Made by a program: the position numbers and the translations under genes | In this document: in pieces, positions 21,438 to 30,481 of the stretch | Numbering within the stretch: the first letter of the stretch is position 1 | Layout of the letters: the number at the start of each line of letters is the position of its first letter | Notes under the pieces: generated by a model | What the model was told of the DNA's origin: nothing | Databases searched by the model: none | What the model saw: only the letters and a program-made list of their open reading frames with translations | NCBI RefSeq assembly: GCF_032164335.1 | Contig: NZ_CP134152.1 | Coordinates: 1-64,000, forward strand | Source: Winslowiella toletana | Lineage (GTDB): Bacteria > Pseudomonadota > Gammaproteobacteria > Enterobacterales > Enterobacteriaceae | Direction: 5' to 3' | Length of the DNA: 64,000 nucleotides

Positions 21438-22187
21438 TTACTCCTCTCGCAGCAGGTTGACGTAATGGCGTGTAACGGCCACCAAGTCGTCACCTTCTAA
21501 CGGAAATTCGATGCCGCGCGGAGCGGCGGCAGGCAGCAGCTTAAGCAGCTCACGCCAGAGGTTATCGGCGTCGTCGAGTGCAATGGCGCGGAAAGAGTTG
21601 CGATGGGGCGTGGCCGCCTTAACATGAATGTAGCTGACAAAACGCCCCAAACTGTCGGCCGCTGCGCGCGGGTTATCGCCCACCCACAGCCAGTTGCCCA
21701 TATCAAACGTCATGCTGTTTGGCATACGCGCCTCGGCACAGTCAGCGAAAAACTGTTCCAGCGCCTGCTGCTTGCCGCAGTCGGTTTGATCGTTTTCTAC
21801 CACCACGTGCAGCGAATAGGCCGCCAGCTGCTGATGCAGTGCGTTGCAGTCAAAACCGGGCGTGTAATGGCCTAAGGAGAACTTAAGCAACTGGGCATTC
21901 AACTGTTTTGCTTCAGCTACACGCTGATCCAGCGCCGGATTGAGCGTGCCATCCGCCATAAACAGTGCTTCTGGCACAGAGTAGAAGGCGATCAGCTGAT
22001 GCTGCGCAATCGCGGTTCCCAGTTCGCTTAGCTGTTGCAGTTCGCTATTGCTCAGCAATTCACGGCGAATCTCAACGCCATCCGCTCCGGCTTCAGCAAT
22101 AATCGGCAGCAGCGCTCGCTGGCCCCCTAAGGCTTCAACTCGTTGATGACCATACGCAGCGGTCACGACAATCACTTCTCTCTTCAT
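21438..22187 (-). CDS. kguE: KguE-type TIM-barrel epimerase/isomerase
   Basis: A 249-residue xylose-isomerase-like TIM barrel, first gene of the 2-ketogluconate operon. Conserved acidic and metal-binding segments are visible (GADGVEIRRELL, VVENDQTD, FDMGNWLW, YIHVKAA). The biochemical role of KguE in 2-ketogluconate utilisation is not settled. ATG 22187 has GGAGAATAAAG immediately upstream and replaces a longer in-frame start at 22247, which would run through the operator. Confidence 0.85.
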   Translation of the reverse strand: MKREVIVVTAAYGHQRVEALGGQRALLPIIAEAGADGVEIRRELLSNSELQQLSELGTAIAQHQLIAFYSVPEALFMADGTLNPALDQRVAEAKQLNAQLLKFSLGHYTPGFDCNALHQQLAAYSLHVVVENDQTDCGKQQALEQFFADCAEARMPNSMTFDMGNWLWVGDNPRAAADSLGRFVSYIHVKAATPHRNSFRAIALDDADNLWRELLKLLPAAAPRGIEFPLEGDDLVAVTRHYVNLLREE

Positions 22188-22232
22188 CTTTATTCTCCGG
22201 CCCCGTCGCCTCGACGTTATAAAAACGTTAAA

Positions 22233-22246
22233 TGGAACCGGTTCCA
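22233..22246. promoter_or_regulatory. PtxS-like operator upstream of kguE
   Basis: TGGAACCGGTTCCA is a perfect 14-base palindrome 46 bases before the kguE start. It differs from the Pseudomonas PtxS operator TGAAACCGGTTTCA, as I recall it, by one symmetric substitution, and carries the central CCGG typical of LacI-family sites. The matching regulator is encoded next door at 22365-23387. Confidence 0.85.
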
Positions 22247-22279
22247 AAGCAAAGTACCAGAGTGTGAAATTATGATCGC

Positions 22280-22294
22280 GCTCACGATGTGAGC
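22280..22294. promoter_or_regulatory. Second dyad in the kgu-ptxS intergenic region
   Basis: GCTCAC-GAT-GTGAGC is a 15-base dyad 34 bases from the PtxS-like operator, upstream of it relative to kguE. Its half-site GTGAGC is close to a CRP half-site, but the spacing does not fit CRP. It could bind another regulator of this operon; no assignment is possible. Confidence 0.4.
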
Positions 22295-22337
22295 AATTAT
22301 TAGCAGGGTATTGTCTGAATTAAGGCGGGTGAAACGT

Positions 22338-22360
22338 CAGGGGGAAGTGACCTCCCCCTG
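22338..22360 (-). terminator. Hairpin just after the ptxS-like gene
   Basis: CAGGGGGA / TCCCCCTG (22338-22345, 22353-22360), 8-bp GC-rich stem with a 7-base loop starting 5 bases beyond the stop codon. The T-tract on the minus strand is absent, so termination efficiency is doubtful. Confidence 0.45.
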
Positions 22361-22364
22361 CGCA

Positions 22365-23387
22365 TTATATCGGCTGGGATGAACCGCGAACCACCAGTTC
22401 AGCGGAAAACATCTGCTCGCCGATCGGCTCTTCGCTGCCTTCGATACGGCGAATAACCTGTTCCAGCGCGGTATAACCGAGCTGCCAGGTTGGCTGTTTT
22501 AAGGTGGTGATGCCGACGCCCGCCAGTTCTGCCCACTCCAGTTCATCAAAGCCAAGCAGGCCGATATCTTTGCCCCAGTGTAAATCGAGGCGGCGTAATG
22601 AACGTGCGACTTGCAGGGTCAGTGCCCCATTCGCTACCAGTAATGCGCAGCGATGAGACTGATGACGTTGATAAAAATCCTGCAGGATAGCGTCGAGCTT
22701 CGCGCCCTGGCTGAGCGCCACTTCGGCTTGCTCAGCGATCGCCTGTGGATGTTGCTGCGCAGTCGTTTTAAACGCCTGTAAGCGCTCAAGGCGCGTATTG
22801 ACCAGCCCGAGTGGTTCGCTGACGAATAAAATCGCCTGATAACCGTTAGCCAGCAGATGTTCGGTGGCCGCGGTAGCGGCTTCGGCATTATTAAGCCCAA
22901 CCACATCACAGGCAAAATCAGGAATTTTACGGTCGATCAGCACCATTGGCAGCAGAGATTGCTGTAACATATTCAGCGCTTCTTCCCGCATGCCTACCGC
23001 ATTGACCACAATGCCTTCTACCTGATAGCTGCTGAGTAATTGCAGGTAGTGGCGCTCCTGATCAACCTCGTTATTGGTGTTACACACCAGCAGGGTAAAA
23101 CCCTGCGCGCGGCAGGCGGCCTCAATCCCGGAGAGGACATCGACGGAATAGGGGTTGGTAATATCGGCGATAATCAGGCCAATCAGTCGGGTGCGGCCAC
23201 GTTTCAGTCCGCGTGCCATCTGGCTGGGGCGATAATCGAGATCGGCAATCGCCGTTTCAATGCGCTGTTTCAGATCGGCCGACAGCGCATGCTGCTCGCC
23301 GTTCAGATAACGCGAAACGCTGGTTTTTCCGGTGTTTGCCGCGTTGGCGACATCGCTGATGGTTGCTCGTGCAGCTTTGCGCTTCAT
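22365..23387 (-). CDS. ptxS: LacI-family transcriptional regulator, PtxS/KguR-like
   Basis: A 340-residue LacI-family repressor, the length of Pseudomonas PtxS: helix-turn-helix ATISDVANAANTGKTSVSRYLNG, hinge DYRPSQMARGLKRGRTRLIGLI, then a periplasmic-binding-protein-like effector domain. PtxS proteins repress kgu genes and release DNA on binding 2-ketogluconate, which fits the palindrome upstream of kguE. It is on the same strand as, and upstream of, kguE. ATG 23387 with AAAGGAAAG upstream matches the family N-terminus; the longer frame to 23471 lacks support. Confidence 0.88.
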   Translation of the reverse strand: MKRKAARATISDVANAANTGKTSVSRYLNGEQHALSADLKQRIETAIADLDYRPSQMARGLKRGRTRLIGLIIADITNPYSVDVLSGIEAACRAQGFTLLVCNTNNEVDQERHYLQLLSSYQVEGIVVNAVGMREEALNMLQQSLLPMVLIDRKIPDFACDVVGLNNAEAATAATEHLLANGYQAILFVSEPLGLVNTRLERLQAFKTTAQQHPQAIAEQAEVALSQGAKLDAILQDFYQRHQSHRCALLVANGALTLQVARSLRRLDLHWGKDIGLLGFDELEWAELAGVGITTLKQPTWQLGYTALEQVIRRIEGSEEPIGEQMFSAELVVRGSSQPI

Positions 23388-23492
23388 GGCTTTCCTTTGG
23401 CGTTCAGATTCAGCCGAGACTAGCACAGCTTTTTTATCCGGCGTTAATTGCGCGTCGGGCAGGGGCAGCACGCGCCCCTGCTGGCGAGAGAA

Positions 23493-24152
23493 TTACAGTG
23501 GGCTGAGGGTGATTTCCACACGGCGGTTTTGCGCTTTACCGCTCTCAGTATTGTTGCTGGCGATTGGGTTATCCGGCCCTAATCCACTGGTGCGAATGCG
23601 GTTAGCCGCAACACCCTGGGTAATCAGCGAGCTGCCGACGCTGTCTGCACGCTGCTGCGACAGTGTCATATTCAGCGCACGGGTGCCGGTACTGTCGGTA
23701 TAGCCGATAATATTCACCGCGGTTTTTGGATACTCTTTCAGTACCATCGCCACGCCGGTCAGGGTATTCGCCCCGGCAGGTTTCAGCGAGCTGCTGCTGG
23801 AATCGAAAGTGACGTTGCTTGGCATATTCAGAATAATATTGTCGCCGTTACGGGTGACGCTGACGCCAGTGCCTTTCATCTGGTCGCGTAGTTTCGCTTC
23901 CTGCACATCCATATAGTACCCGGCACCACCGCCCAGAGCAGCACCTGCTGCTGCGCCAATCAGCGCGCCTTTGCCGCGATCTTTCTTCGACGAAGAGAGT
24001 GCGCCGACGCCCGCGCCTAAGGCGGCACCCAGTCCGGCTCCGATCCCGGATTTACCGGCCTGCGACTCACCTGTGTAGGGGTTAGTGGTACAGCCGGAAA
24101 GTGCGATGGTGCCGCTCAGTAACAAGGCGAGAGTAATAATGCTTTTTTTCAT
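23493..24152 (-). CDS. yiaD: OmpA-family outer-membrane lipoprotein YiaD
   Basis: A 219-residue lipoprotein matching E. coli YiaD in length and sequence. Lipobox LSGC places the lipidated Cys at residue 21; a glycine-zipper region rich in GAGLGAALGAGVGAL and GAAAGAALGGGAGYYMD follows, and a C-terminal OmpA-like peptidoglycan-binding domain holds NIIGYTDSTG and LSQQRADSV. Overexpressed YiaD is reported to affect BamD mutants in E. coli. Start ATG 24152 is given by the signal peptide MKKSIITLALLL. In E. coli it neighbours ghrB; here the kgu genes lie between them. Confidence 0.94.
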   Translation of the reverse strand: MKKSIITLALLLSGTIALSGCTTNPYTGESQAGKSGIGAGLGAALGAGVGALSSSKKDRGKGALIGAAAGAALGGGAGYYMDVQEAKLRDQMKGTGVSVTRNGDNIILNMPSNVTFDSSSSSLKPAGANTLTGVAMVLKEYPKTAVNIIGYTDSTGTRALNMTLSQQRADSVGSSLITQGVAANRIRTSGLGPDNPIASNNTESGKAQNRRVEITLSPL

Positions 24153-24273
24153 GGATTTTCCCTTAATCGAATTCACAGGTGCCAATGCACGTACACCTAT
24201 AAGCGGCACGATTATGCCGCTTAATTATGAGGAAAATACCTAAGGTTAAGTCTTAAAGTGTAAAGTTAGACGT

Positions 24274-24834
24274 CTAAAGATTACGAGGATGGCAAAAGCA
24301 GTTAATAACGTGATCGTTAACCAGCCCGCAGGCCTGCATAAATGCGTAACAGGTGGTCGAACCGACAAATTTAAAACCGCGCTTTTTTAATGCTTTTGAT
24401 AGCTCGTCAGAAACCGGGGTTTTACTCGCAACCTCGGCGAGGCTTTTCAGCTGATTAATCTGCGGCTGATTGTCGACAAAATCCCAGATAAAACGCGCAA
24501 AATCTTCGCCTCTGGCTTCCATTGCCAGCAGCGCACGCGCATTTGCAATAATCGCTGAAAGTTTACCGCGATGACGAATCAGACCGCTGTCCTGCATCAG
24601 CTCATCAACCTCTTTTTCGCCCATCAGCGCCACCGCTTGCGGGTCGAACTGGTGAAAAGCGCGGCGGTAGTTCTCGCGTTTTTTCAGCACCGTAATCCAT
24701 GATAAACCCGCCTGTTGCCCTTCGAGACAGATCATTTCAAACAACGCGTTACCGTCGTTTTGCGGAATGCCCCATTCCCGATCGTGATAGGCAATATAAA
24801 GCGGATCTTGTGTGACCCAACCGCATCGCTGCAT
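24274..24834 (-). CDS. tag: DNA-3-methyladenine glycosylase I
   Basis: Tag excises 3-methyladenine from alkylated DNA. The 186-residue protein has the zinc site residues (C4 in MQRCGWV, H17 in YHDREWG, and the C-terminal HVINCFCHP cluster), the catalytic Glu in FEMICLEGQQAGLSW and the helix-hairpin-helix part. The start is ATG 24834, matching the conserved MxRCGW N-terminus rather than an in-frame start 6 codons upstream. tag next to yiaD is the E. coli arrangement. Confidence 0.95.
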   Translation of the reverse strand: MQRCGWVTQDPLYIAYHDREWGIPQNDGNALFEMICLEGQQAGLSWITVLKKRENYRRAFHQFDPQAVALMGEKEVDELMQDSGLIRHRGKLSAIIANARALLAMEARGEDFARFIWDFVDNQPQINQLKSLAEVASKTPVSDELSKALKKRGFKFVGSTTCYAFMQACGLVNDHVINCFCHPRNL

Positions 24835-24991
24835 GACTAAACTCCTTATCAATAAAGGCGCAAAATTTGTTGTTTTTATCCTTGAACTGCTGCTTAATCG
24901 GTCAATAGTTAATCAATGGAATGAGATAACTCTCTGGCTGATTAATAATACTAACACTTCGCCAATTTGGCTCTTTCTCGGAGTCGTTATT

Positions 24992-26989
24992 ATGCTGCAG
25001 AAAAGACAGTGCAAAGGTGGCCGTTTATCCGCTGGCGCGATGATGGTGACAGGGATTTTGTTCTATCCGATGGCGGCAAGCGCCTGGGATCAGTTATATG
25101 TCTTTGGTGATAGTCTGAGTGATAGCGGAAATAATGGCCGTTATACCTGGGATGGCAGCGCACACCCGCTTTACGACGATATTCTGGCGGAAAAGATCAA
25201 TCAGGCGCTGAAACCCTCAAAAGAAGGCGGTACGAATTTCGCCGCCGGTGGCGCGGTGGCAGTACCGGCACTGAATCCACAGGATAACACTCAGGATCAG
25301 GTGCAAAATTATCTGGCCGCCAACGGTGGGCGGGCAGACGCCGATGGCCTGTATATTCACTGGATTGGCGGTAATGATCTGGCCGCAGCGGCGATCAATC
25401 CGGCTGAGGCGCCGGATATTGTCAGCAACAGCGCCTTTGCTGCTGCCAGCCAGGTTAAGGAACTGCTGTCTGCCGGGGCGAATACCGTGATTGTCCCGAC
25501 GGTGCCGGATATCGGTGCCACGCCAGCACTGCTGGAAGCCGTGATTCAAAGCGGGCTGACACCGGTCGCCGACGCGGCGCTGTCGGCCGCTTACCAGTCG
25601 CTGAACAGCCAGACCACTCTCAGCACCGCAGCGCGTCAGCAGGCGATTTACGAGGCGCTGTTTGCCGCAGCCGGTACTGCCACCTCGGTGCCGGAACTGC
25701 AAAAAGCGATAGCCGATCAACTGCTTGCCGCCTGGCAACAGATCAGCCGCCAGGCATCGGCGTTGACCAGCAGTTACAATCAGCAGGAAGAGCGCTACCT
25801 GGCGAACATCGGCGGCAATATCGTGCGCGTCGATGTTTATGGGCTGTTCAATGAAGTGCTGGCCGATCCGGCACGTTACGGTCTGAGCAATACTGCCGGT
25901 ATGGCCTGTCCACCCGGCGTATCGGCGGCTGTCTGTGGCGTCTCGACGCCGGGCTTTTCCAGTGAGCAGAATTATCTGTTTGCCGATCGCCTGCATCCCA
26001 GTCCGGCAGTTCACCGGCTAATTGGTGATTATATTCAGTCGGTGCTGGATGCTCCGGCGCAGGTGGTAGCGCTGAATCAGGCCACGCTGGCGATGTCGCG
26101 TGATATGCGTAATACCCTCGACAGTCATCTGCAACAGCAGCGACACAGCGATAATCCGCAGGGCTCGCTAAGCGTTTTTGGCGGCTACGCCGGGCAGCGT
26201 TATGACTATGCCGCTAATCTTGCGGCAGGTAACGGCGATGCCACCAGCCATAATCTGACCCTTGGCGTGGACTATAAGCTGACGGATAACTGGCTGATGG
26301 GCGTGCTGCTTTCCGGCTCCAGTGATAATCAACAACCGACGCCTGGCTACGATTATAAAATGCGTGGCTGGCTGGTCTCAGCTTACAGCGAGCTGGACTT
26401 TTCCTCGGGCGGTTGGATAAATGCCGATCTGCATTTTGCCACCGCCGACTATGACGATATCTCCCGCCGGATAATCTTAGGCCCTGCCAGCCGCACTGAG
26501 CAAGGCAGTACCGATGGCAAGCAATTAGGCGGGCGGATAACCGCTGGTTGGGATTTCCCGCTTGCCAGCTGGCTGACTACCGGACCAACGCTGCAATATG
26601 CACTGGACTACAGCAAGGTATCGGGCTACAGCGAACAGGGCGATTCCAGCACTGCAATGCGCTTTAACGACCAAACTTACCATTCGCAAATTGGTGCGGT
26701 TGGCTGGCGAGTGGACTCGCGAATGGGCTGGGTGAATCCCTGGGCGCAAGTCAGTTATAACCATCAGTTTGGTGACGATGTCTGGCGAGCCGGTGGCGGA
26801 CTGAAATCGACCCAAATCTCGTTCTCGCGTGATACGGCACAGCAGGATACCAACTGGGTTGATGTCAGCGTCGGTGCCAATGTGCCACTGGGCGAAGATG
26901 TCGCCGCGTTTGCTTCACTGTCGCAGAGCGCGGGCCTCAGTTCGGGTGAGCAATTTATGTATAACCTGGGGGTCAGCGCGCGCTTCTGA
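24992..26989 (+). CDS. Autotransporter GDSL esterase/lipase (EstA/ApeE type)
   Basis: A 665-residue type Va autotransporter displaying an esterase at the cell surface. A signal peptide ends at about A31 (PMAASA). The GDSL hydrolase domain follows, with block I VFGDSLSDSGNN (nucleophile S41), the GGND block and catalytic D332/H335 in ADRLHP. From about residue 400 a 12-strand beta-barrel domain ends in the outer-membrane signature GVSARF. GGAG at 24980-24983 fixes ATG 24992; the longer in-frame extension overlaps tag. Similar to Pseudomonas EstA and Salmonella ApeE. Confidence 0.92.
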   Translation: MLQKRQCKGGRLSAGAMMVTGILFYPMAASAWDQLYVFGDSLSDSGNNGRYTWDGSAHPLYDDILAEKINQALKPSKEGGTNFAAGGAVAVPALNPQDNTQDQVQNYLAANGGRADADGLYIHWIGGNDLAAAAINPAEAPDIVSNSAFAAASQVKELLSAGANTVIVPTVPDIGATPALLEAVIQSGLTPVADAALSAAYQSLNSQTTLSTAARQQAIYEALFAAAGTATSVPELQKAIADQLLAAWQQISRQASALTSSYNQQEERYLANIGGNIVRVDVYGLFNEVLADPARYGLSNTAGMACPPGVSAAVCGVSTPGFSSEQNYLFADRLHPSPAVHRLIGDYIQSVLDAPAQVVALNQATLAMSRDMRNTLDSHLQQQRHSDNPQGSLSVFGGYAGQRYDYAANLAAGNGDATSHNLTLGVDYKLTDNWLMGVLLSGSSDNQQPTPGYDYKMRGWLVSAYSELDFSSGGWINADLHFATADYDDISRRIILGPASRTEQGSTDGKQLGGRITAGWDFPLASWLTTGPTLQYALDYSKVSGYSEQGDSSTAMRFNDQTYHSQIGAVGWRVDSRMGWVNPWAQVSYNHQFGDDVWRAGGGLKSTQISFSRDTAQQDTNWVDVSVGANVPLGEDVAAFASLSQSAGLSSGEQFMYNLGVSARF

Positions 26990-27104
26990 TCTGGCTCTGA
27001 AACCAGTATCCATGCCGCTTTGCGGGCTATCAGGGCATCAAAGGTGAAGTTAAAATACAGTTAAATAATATAATTATCGGGATAATCATAACTATGGAAA
27101 CATT

Positions 27105-27752
27105 ATGCCGTCCGATCTTGCCGTTATTCGTAATAAACTCTTCGCCTTTTTGGCATGCGCTGTCTTTTTGGCAATGATGATGGGCCTGATTTTTATGGAT
27201 GTGAACTGGATGAATAATGCCGTTCACGAGTCCTCTTTTACTGAAATCGCACAGGAACTGATTTTGGCTGCGATTGCTTCTTCATTTTTCATTGCCGCTG
27301 CGGGTCATGAGCAGCATCGCCCGAGCCTGCTGCTGCTGGGTGGTTTTTTTGGCTGCATGCTGATCCGCGAAATGGACTTCCTGTTCGACGAGATTCACCA
27401 CGGTGCCTGGGTGTGGTTTGCGCTGGCGCTGGCGGCTTTTAGCCTGAGCTATGCCGCGAAAAATCTGGCAAAAACCCTGTCTGGTCTGGTTCATCTGCTG
27501 CAACATCCTGCCTGGAATATGATGGTGGCTGGCCTGCTGACGGTGCTGGTGTTTTCCCGTCTGTTTGGCATGCATCAGCTGTGGCAACATCTGATGCTGG
27601 ACGGTTATAACCGCACGGTGAAAAATATCGCCGAAGAGGGCAGCGAACTGCTGGGTTACAGCTTCTGCCTGTTTGCCAGCGTGCGCTATTTGTGGGAGCT
27701 GAAAACTGCCACGGTGAAGAAGCCCGTGATGGTGTGGCAGCAACAAAACTAA
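27105..27752 (+). CDS. Six-helix inner-membrane protein of unknown function
   Basis: I do not recognise this 215-residue protein. It shows six hydrophobic segments (about residues 10-32, 44-66, 72-90, 97-118, 133-155, 172-195), with charged residues inside or near them (REMDFLFDEIHHGAW, EEGSELLGYSF), and a basic C-terminus. The codon pattern and a GGAA sequence 6 bases before ATG 27105 support a real gene. It lies between the esterase and dnaT, in its own transcription unit. Confidence 0.75.
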   Translation: MPSDLAVIRNKLFAFLACAVFLAMMMGLIFMDVNWMNNAVHESSFTEIAQELILAAIASSFFIAAAGHEQHRPSLLLLGGFFGCMLIREMDFLFDEIHHGAWVWFALALAAFSLSYAAKNLAKTLSGLVHLLQHPAWNMMVAGLLTVLVFSRLFGMHQLWQHLMLDGYNRTVKNIAEEGSELLGYSFCLFASVRYLWELKTATVKKPVMVWQQQN

Positions 27753-27885
27753 TTTATTGTCGCGATTACGACCTTCCGCGCCGGATTCAGGCGATCTCCT
27801 GCGCTAAAATTGTTAGAATCGTGGAAGGACGTTAACTGCTGTTCGCTCCCGCTGCTTTACATTAACACCAACCAGAGACTGAGCC

Positions 27886-28437
27886 ATGTCTGTCAAAATC
27901 TTAACCTCAACCATTATCGGCATGGATGCATTCCGTCATCATCCGCTGGAAGCGCTGGCGTCGGCGGAGCAAGGTACGGTCGCCGTATTCGACAACAATG
28001 CGCCGGTATTGTACGCGGTCACGCCCGACAGGCTGGCAGAGTTGCTGGCGTTTGAAGCGTCTGCCAGACAGGCGCGTTCGGATGTGACGCTGGAGGAGAG
28101 TTTGTTTGATGATGAACTGGCACACCCCGATGCGATTCCGGTTCCTGCCGGTAAATTCCCGATGTATCAGGGCTGGCAGCCGGATGCGGATTTTGTGCGT
28201 CTGGCAGCAATCTGGGGCGTGGCGTTAAGTTCAGCGGTGACGCCTGCCGAGCTGGCCTCGTTTGTCAGCTACTGGCAAGCGGAAGGACGGGTGTTCCACC
28301 ATGTCCAGTGGCAGCAAAAGCTGGCGCGCAGCATACAGCTGAGCAGAGCGGCCAGCGGTGGTCAGCAGAAACGGGATCTTAATCAACTTCCGGAACCCGA
28401 CCAATCCATTCCTGATGGCTTTAGAGGTTTGCGATGA
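27886..28437 (+). CDS. dnaT: Primosomal protein DnaT
   Basis: DnaT (primosomal protein I) takes part in PriA-dependent replication restart, helping load DnaB-DnaC at stalled forks. The 183-residue protein matches E. coli DnaT in segments such as [47 protein letters not shown] and [15 protein letters not shown]. It overlaps dnaC by 4 bases (ATGA), the conserved dnaTC arrangement. Confidence 0.95.
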   Translation: MSVKILTSTIIGMDAFRHHPLEALASAEQGTVAVFDNNAPVLYAVTPDRLAELLAFEASARQARSDVTLEESLFDDELAHPDAIPVPAGKFPMYQGWQPDADFVRLAAIWGVALSSAVTPAELASFVSYWQAEGRVFHHVQWQQKLARSIQLSRAASGGQQKRDLNQLPEPDQSIPDGFRGLR

Positions 28438-29174
28438 AAAACAGTAGCGACTTGCTGAAACGCATGCAGCGCTTAATGCCTGCGCATATTAAGCCCAAGT
28501 TTAAGGACAGTGCCGAGCTGTTTGCCTGGAACCAGGAGCAGGGACGAATCCGCTCGCAGGACATCGTTCGTGAAAACCGCGCAATGAAAATGCAGCGTAT
28601 TCTGGGTCGTTCCGGCATTCGTGAACTGCACATCAACTGCTCCTTTGATAATTACCGCGTGGAATGCGCAGAGCAGCAGTACGCGCTGGATTGTGCACGT
28701 CAGTATGCGGAAGAGTTTGACGGCAGCATCGCCAGTTTTGTTTTCTCGGGTAAGCCGGGTACCGGTAAAAATCATCTGGCGGCGGCAATTGGTAACTATC
28801 TGATTCTTCGTGGTAAAAGCGTGCTGGTGGTGACGGTTGCCGATTTGATGTCAAATATGAAGGGCACCTTCAGCGGCAGTAAAGGCGTGACTGAAGAGAG
28901 CCTGATCCACGATCTGAGTACCGTTGATTTGCTGGTAATTGACGAGATTGGAATGCAGACCGAATCGCGCTATGAAAAGGTGATTATCAACCAGATTGTC
29001 GACCGTCGTTCCTCTTCCAAGCGCCCGACCGGGATGCTGTCCAACCTCGATATGGCGGGAATGAATACGCTGCTCGGCGAGCGCGTAATGGACCGTATGC
29101 GCCTGGGTAAAAGCCTGTGGGTACGCTTTAGCTGGGACAGCTATCGCAGCCGGGTGACCGGTGAAGAGTATTGA
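28434..29174 (+). CDS. dnaC: DNA replication protein DnaC (helicase loader)
   Basis: DnaC is the AAA+ ATPase that loads DnaB at oriC and at restart forks. The 246-residue product carries a DnaB-binding N-terminus, Walker [10 protein letters not shown] near residue 107 (with the N typical of DnaC), Walker B LLVIDEIG and the C-terminal arginine-finger region [11 protein letters not shown]. Length and sequence closely match E. coli. It is coupled to dnaT by overlapping stop/start. Confidence 0.97.
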   Translation: MKNSSDLLKRMQRLMPAHIKPKFKDSAELFAWNQEQGRIRSQDIVRENRAMKMQRILGRSGIRELHINCSFDNYRVECAEQQYALDCARQYAEEFDGSIASFVFSGKPGTGKNHLAAAIGNYLILRGKSVLVVTVADLMSNMKGTFSGSKGVTEESLIHDLSTVDLLVIDEIGMQTESRYEKVIINQIVDRRSSSKRPTGMLSNLDMAGMNTLLGERVMDRMRLGKSLWVRFSWDSYRSRVTGEEY

Positions 29175-29180
29175 CTGTCA

Positions 29181-29201
29181 AGGGCGGCAAAAAGCCGCCC
29201 T
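29181..29201. terminator. Hairpin between convergent dnaC and ampH
   Basis: AGGGCGGC / GCCGCCCT (29181-29188, 29194-29201) with an AAAAA loop. It is positioned to end both transcripts, but neither side has a strong T-tract. Confidence 0.5.
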
Positions 29202-29216
29202 GTTAAACAGCACTCA

Positions 29217-30359
29217 TTAACCCGCGCGGTTGCCCACCAGTTCCGTGACCAGGTTATTGACCCCATCACTCATGGTGGTAAAACGGCTTAGCGGCGAGCG
29301 CGTGACCACCACAAATACGCCCACGTTATATTGCGGAACCATCGCCATATAGGTAATAAAACCGCCACCACCGCCGGTTTTCTGAATAATTCCAGGACGT
29401 CCATCTTTCGGCTGCATATACACCCAGCCCATTCCGAGCGCATCGGCTTTGCCCGGCACATCCATGCCTTCAAGTTTAGTTAACTGATTACGCGAGTAGA
29501 TCAGCGTCTGCAACCGGTCGGCCTGCGCACTGCGCTGATGCACGTCCGAGGCGAGAAACTGCTGCATCCAGCGGGCGATATCGTCCGGCGTTGAGTAAAT
29601 ACCGCCGCTGCCAATCGCTGCAAGGGTATTCACGCAGGGGCTGGCACCTTTTTCCGCCACCATCAGGCGCGCGCACTGTTCTGGCGACGGGATAAACGTG
29701 GTGTCTTTCATCCCCAGCGGTCGGGTGATTTTGCTGCTGAGCAAATTCGGATAGGTCATACCGGAAGCGCGTACCAGCGCATCGCCGAGCAGATCATAGG
29801 CCAGGTTCGAGTATGATGCACTGACGCCCGGCGGGGTAGTTAAGCGGGCGGTTTGCAGCCAGTCCCAGCGCTCGGCGCGGGTAGGCCAGACAAATACCGG
29901 ACGCACCGGTTTACCGCCCGGCTGCTCACGCGGCAGGCCGCTGGTGTGGGTCGCCAGATTGATCAGCCTGATTGGCTGGCCCGCATAGGTCGGTACACTG
30001 CTGCCAGGCGGAGCAAACTTACTCAGCGGATCGTCAAGACGCAGAACCCCGTCCTCGGCCAGTTTCAGCAGCAGTTCACTGGTCAGCAGCTTGCTGATCG
30101 ACGCGATACGGATCAGCGAGTCCTTTTGTGGCCTGACGTTATTGCCGGGCCGGGTATCGCCTAAGCTGGTAAACACCCGTTGATTACCATCAATCGCCAC
30201 CATCGCCATCCCGGTGGCTGCGGTGCCGTAGAAGATATGCTCCGCATAGCGATCAACGATTTGCGAAGCCAGTAGCGGATCGGGTGAGCTGAGTTGCTGG
30301 CTGCGTGCGGGCAAAGCGATAACCATCAGAGCCAGTAAAAAGGAGAGGGATGATTTCAA
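29217..30359 (-). CDS. ampH: Class C penicillin-binding protein AmpH
   Basis: AmpH is a periplasmic, membrane-associated DD-carboxypeptidase/endopeptidase involved in peptidoglycan remodelling and recycling. The 380-residue protein has a signal peptide (MKSSLSFLLALMVIALPARS), the SxxK motif S87-I-S-K90, Y183-S-N and the third box KTGGGGGF near residue 335, and reads like E. coli AmpH throughout. Although related to AmpC, the sequence is AmpH-like and is not by itself evidence of beta-lactam resistance. Confidence 0.95.
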   Translation of the reverse strand: MKSSLSFLLALMVIALPARSQQLSSPDPLLASQIVDRYAEHIFYGTAATGMAMVAIDGNQRVFTSLGDTRPGNNVRPQKDSLIRIASISKLLTSELLLKLAEDGVLRLDDPLSKFAPPGSSVPTYAGQPIRLINLATHTSGLPREQPGGKPVRPVFVWPTRAERWDWLQTARLTTPPGVSASYSNLAYDLLGDALVRASGMTYPNLLSSKITRPLGMKDTTFIPSPEQCARLMVAEKGASPCVNTLAAIGSGGIYSTPDDIARWMQQFLASDVHQRSAQADRLQTLIYSRNQLTKLEGMDVPGKADALGMGWVYMQPKDGRPGIIQKTGGGGGFITYMAMVPQYNVGVFVVVTRSPLSRFTTMSDGVNNLVTELVGNRAG

Positions 30360-30481
30360 CGGCGATTTGTCCAGATGGATGACAGAGAATAATCAGCATA
30401 GTAGTCATTTCTGTTATTCATGGCACTAATCAAATTTTGCCGGACGATGTTTTTTTAAGGTCGGTCACGCTGGGAGATAAT

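Noticed and set aside
22280-22294. CRP site between kguE and ptxS
   Set aside because: GTGAGC resembles a CRP half-site, but the dyad has a 3-base centre and does not fit the TGTGA-N6-TCACA spacing.
25217-26014. 265-codon frame antisense to the autotransporter esterase
   Set aside because: Covers the well-supported esterase domain in the opposite direction; composition is that of a reverse-strand shadow.
29217-30359. Chromosomal AmpC beta-lactamase
   Set aside because: Serine-hydrolase motifs are shared with class C enzymes, but the whole sequence follows AmpH, including its length and conserved segments outside the motifs.
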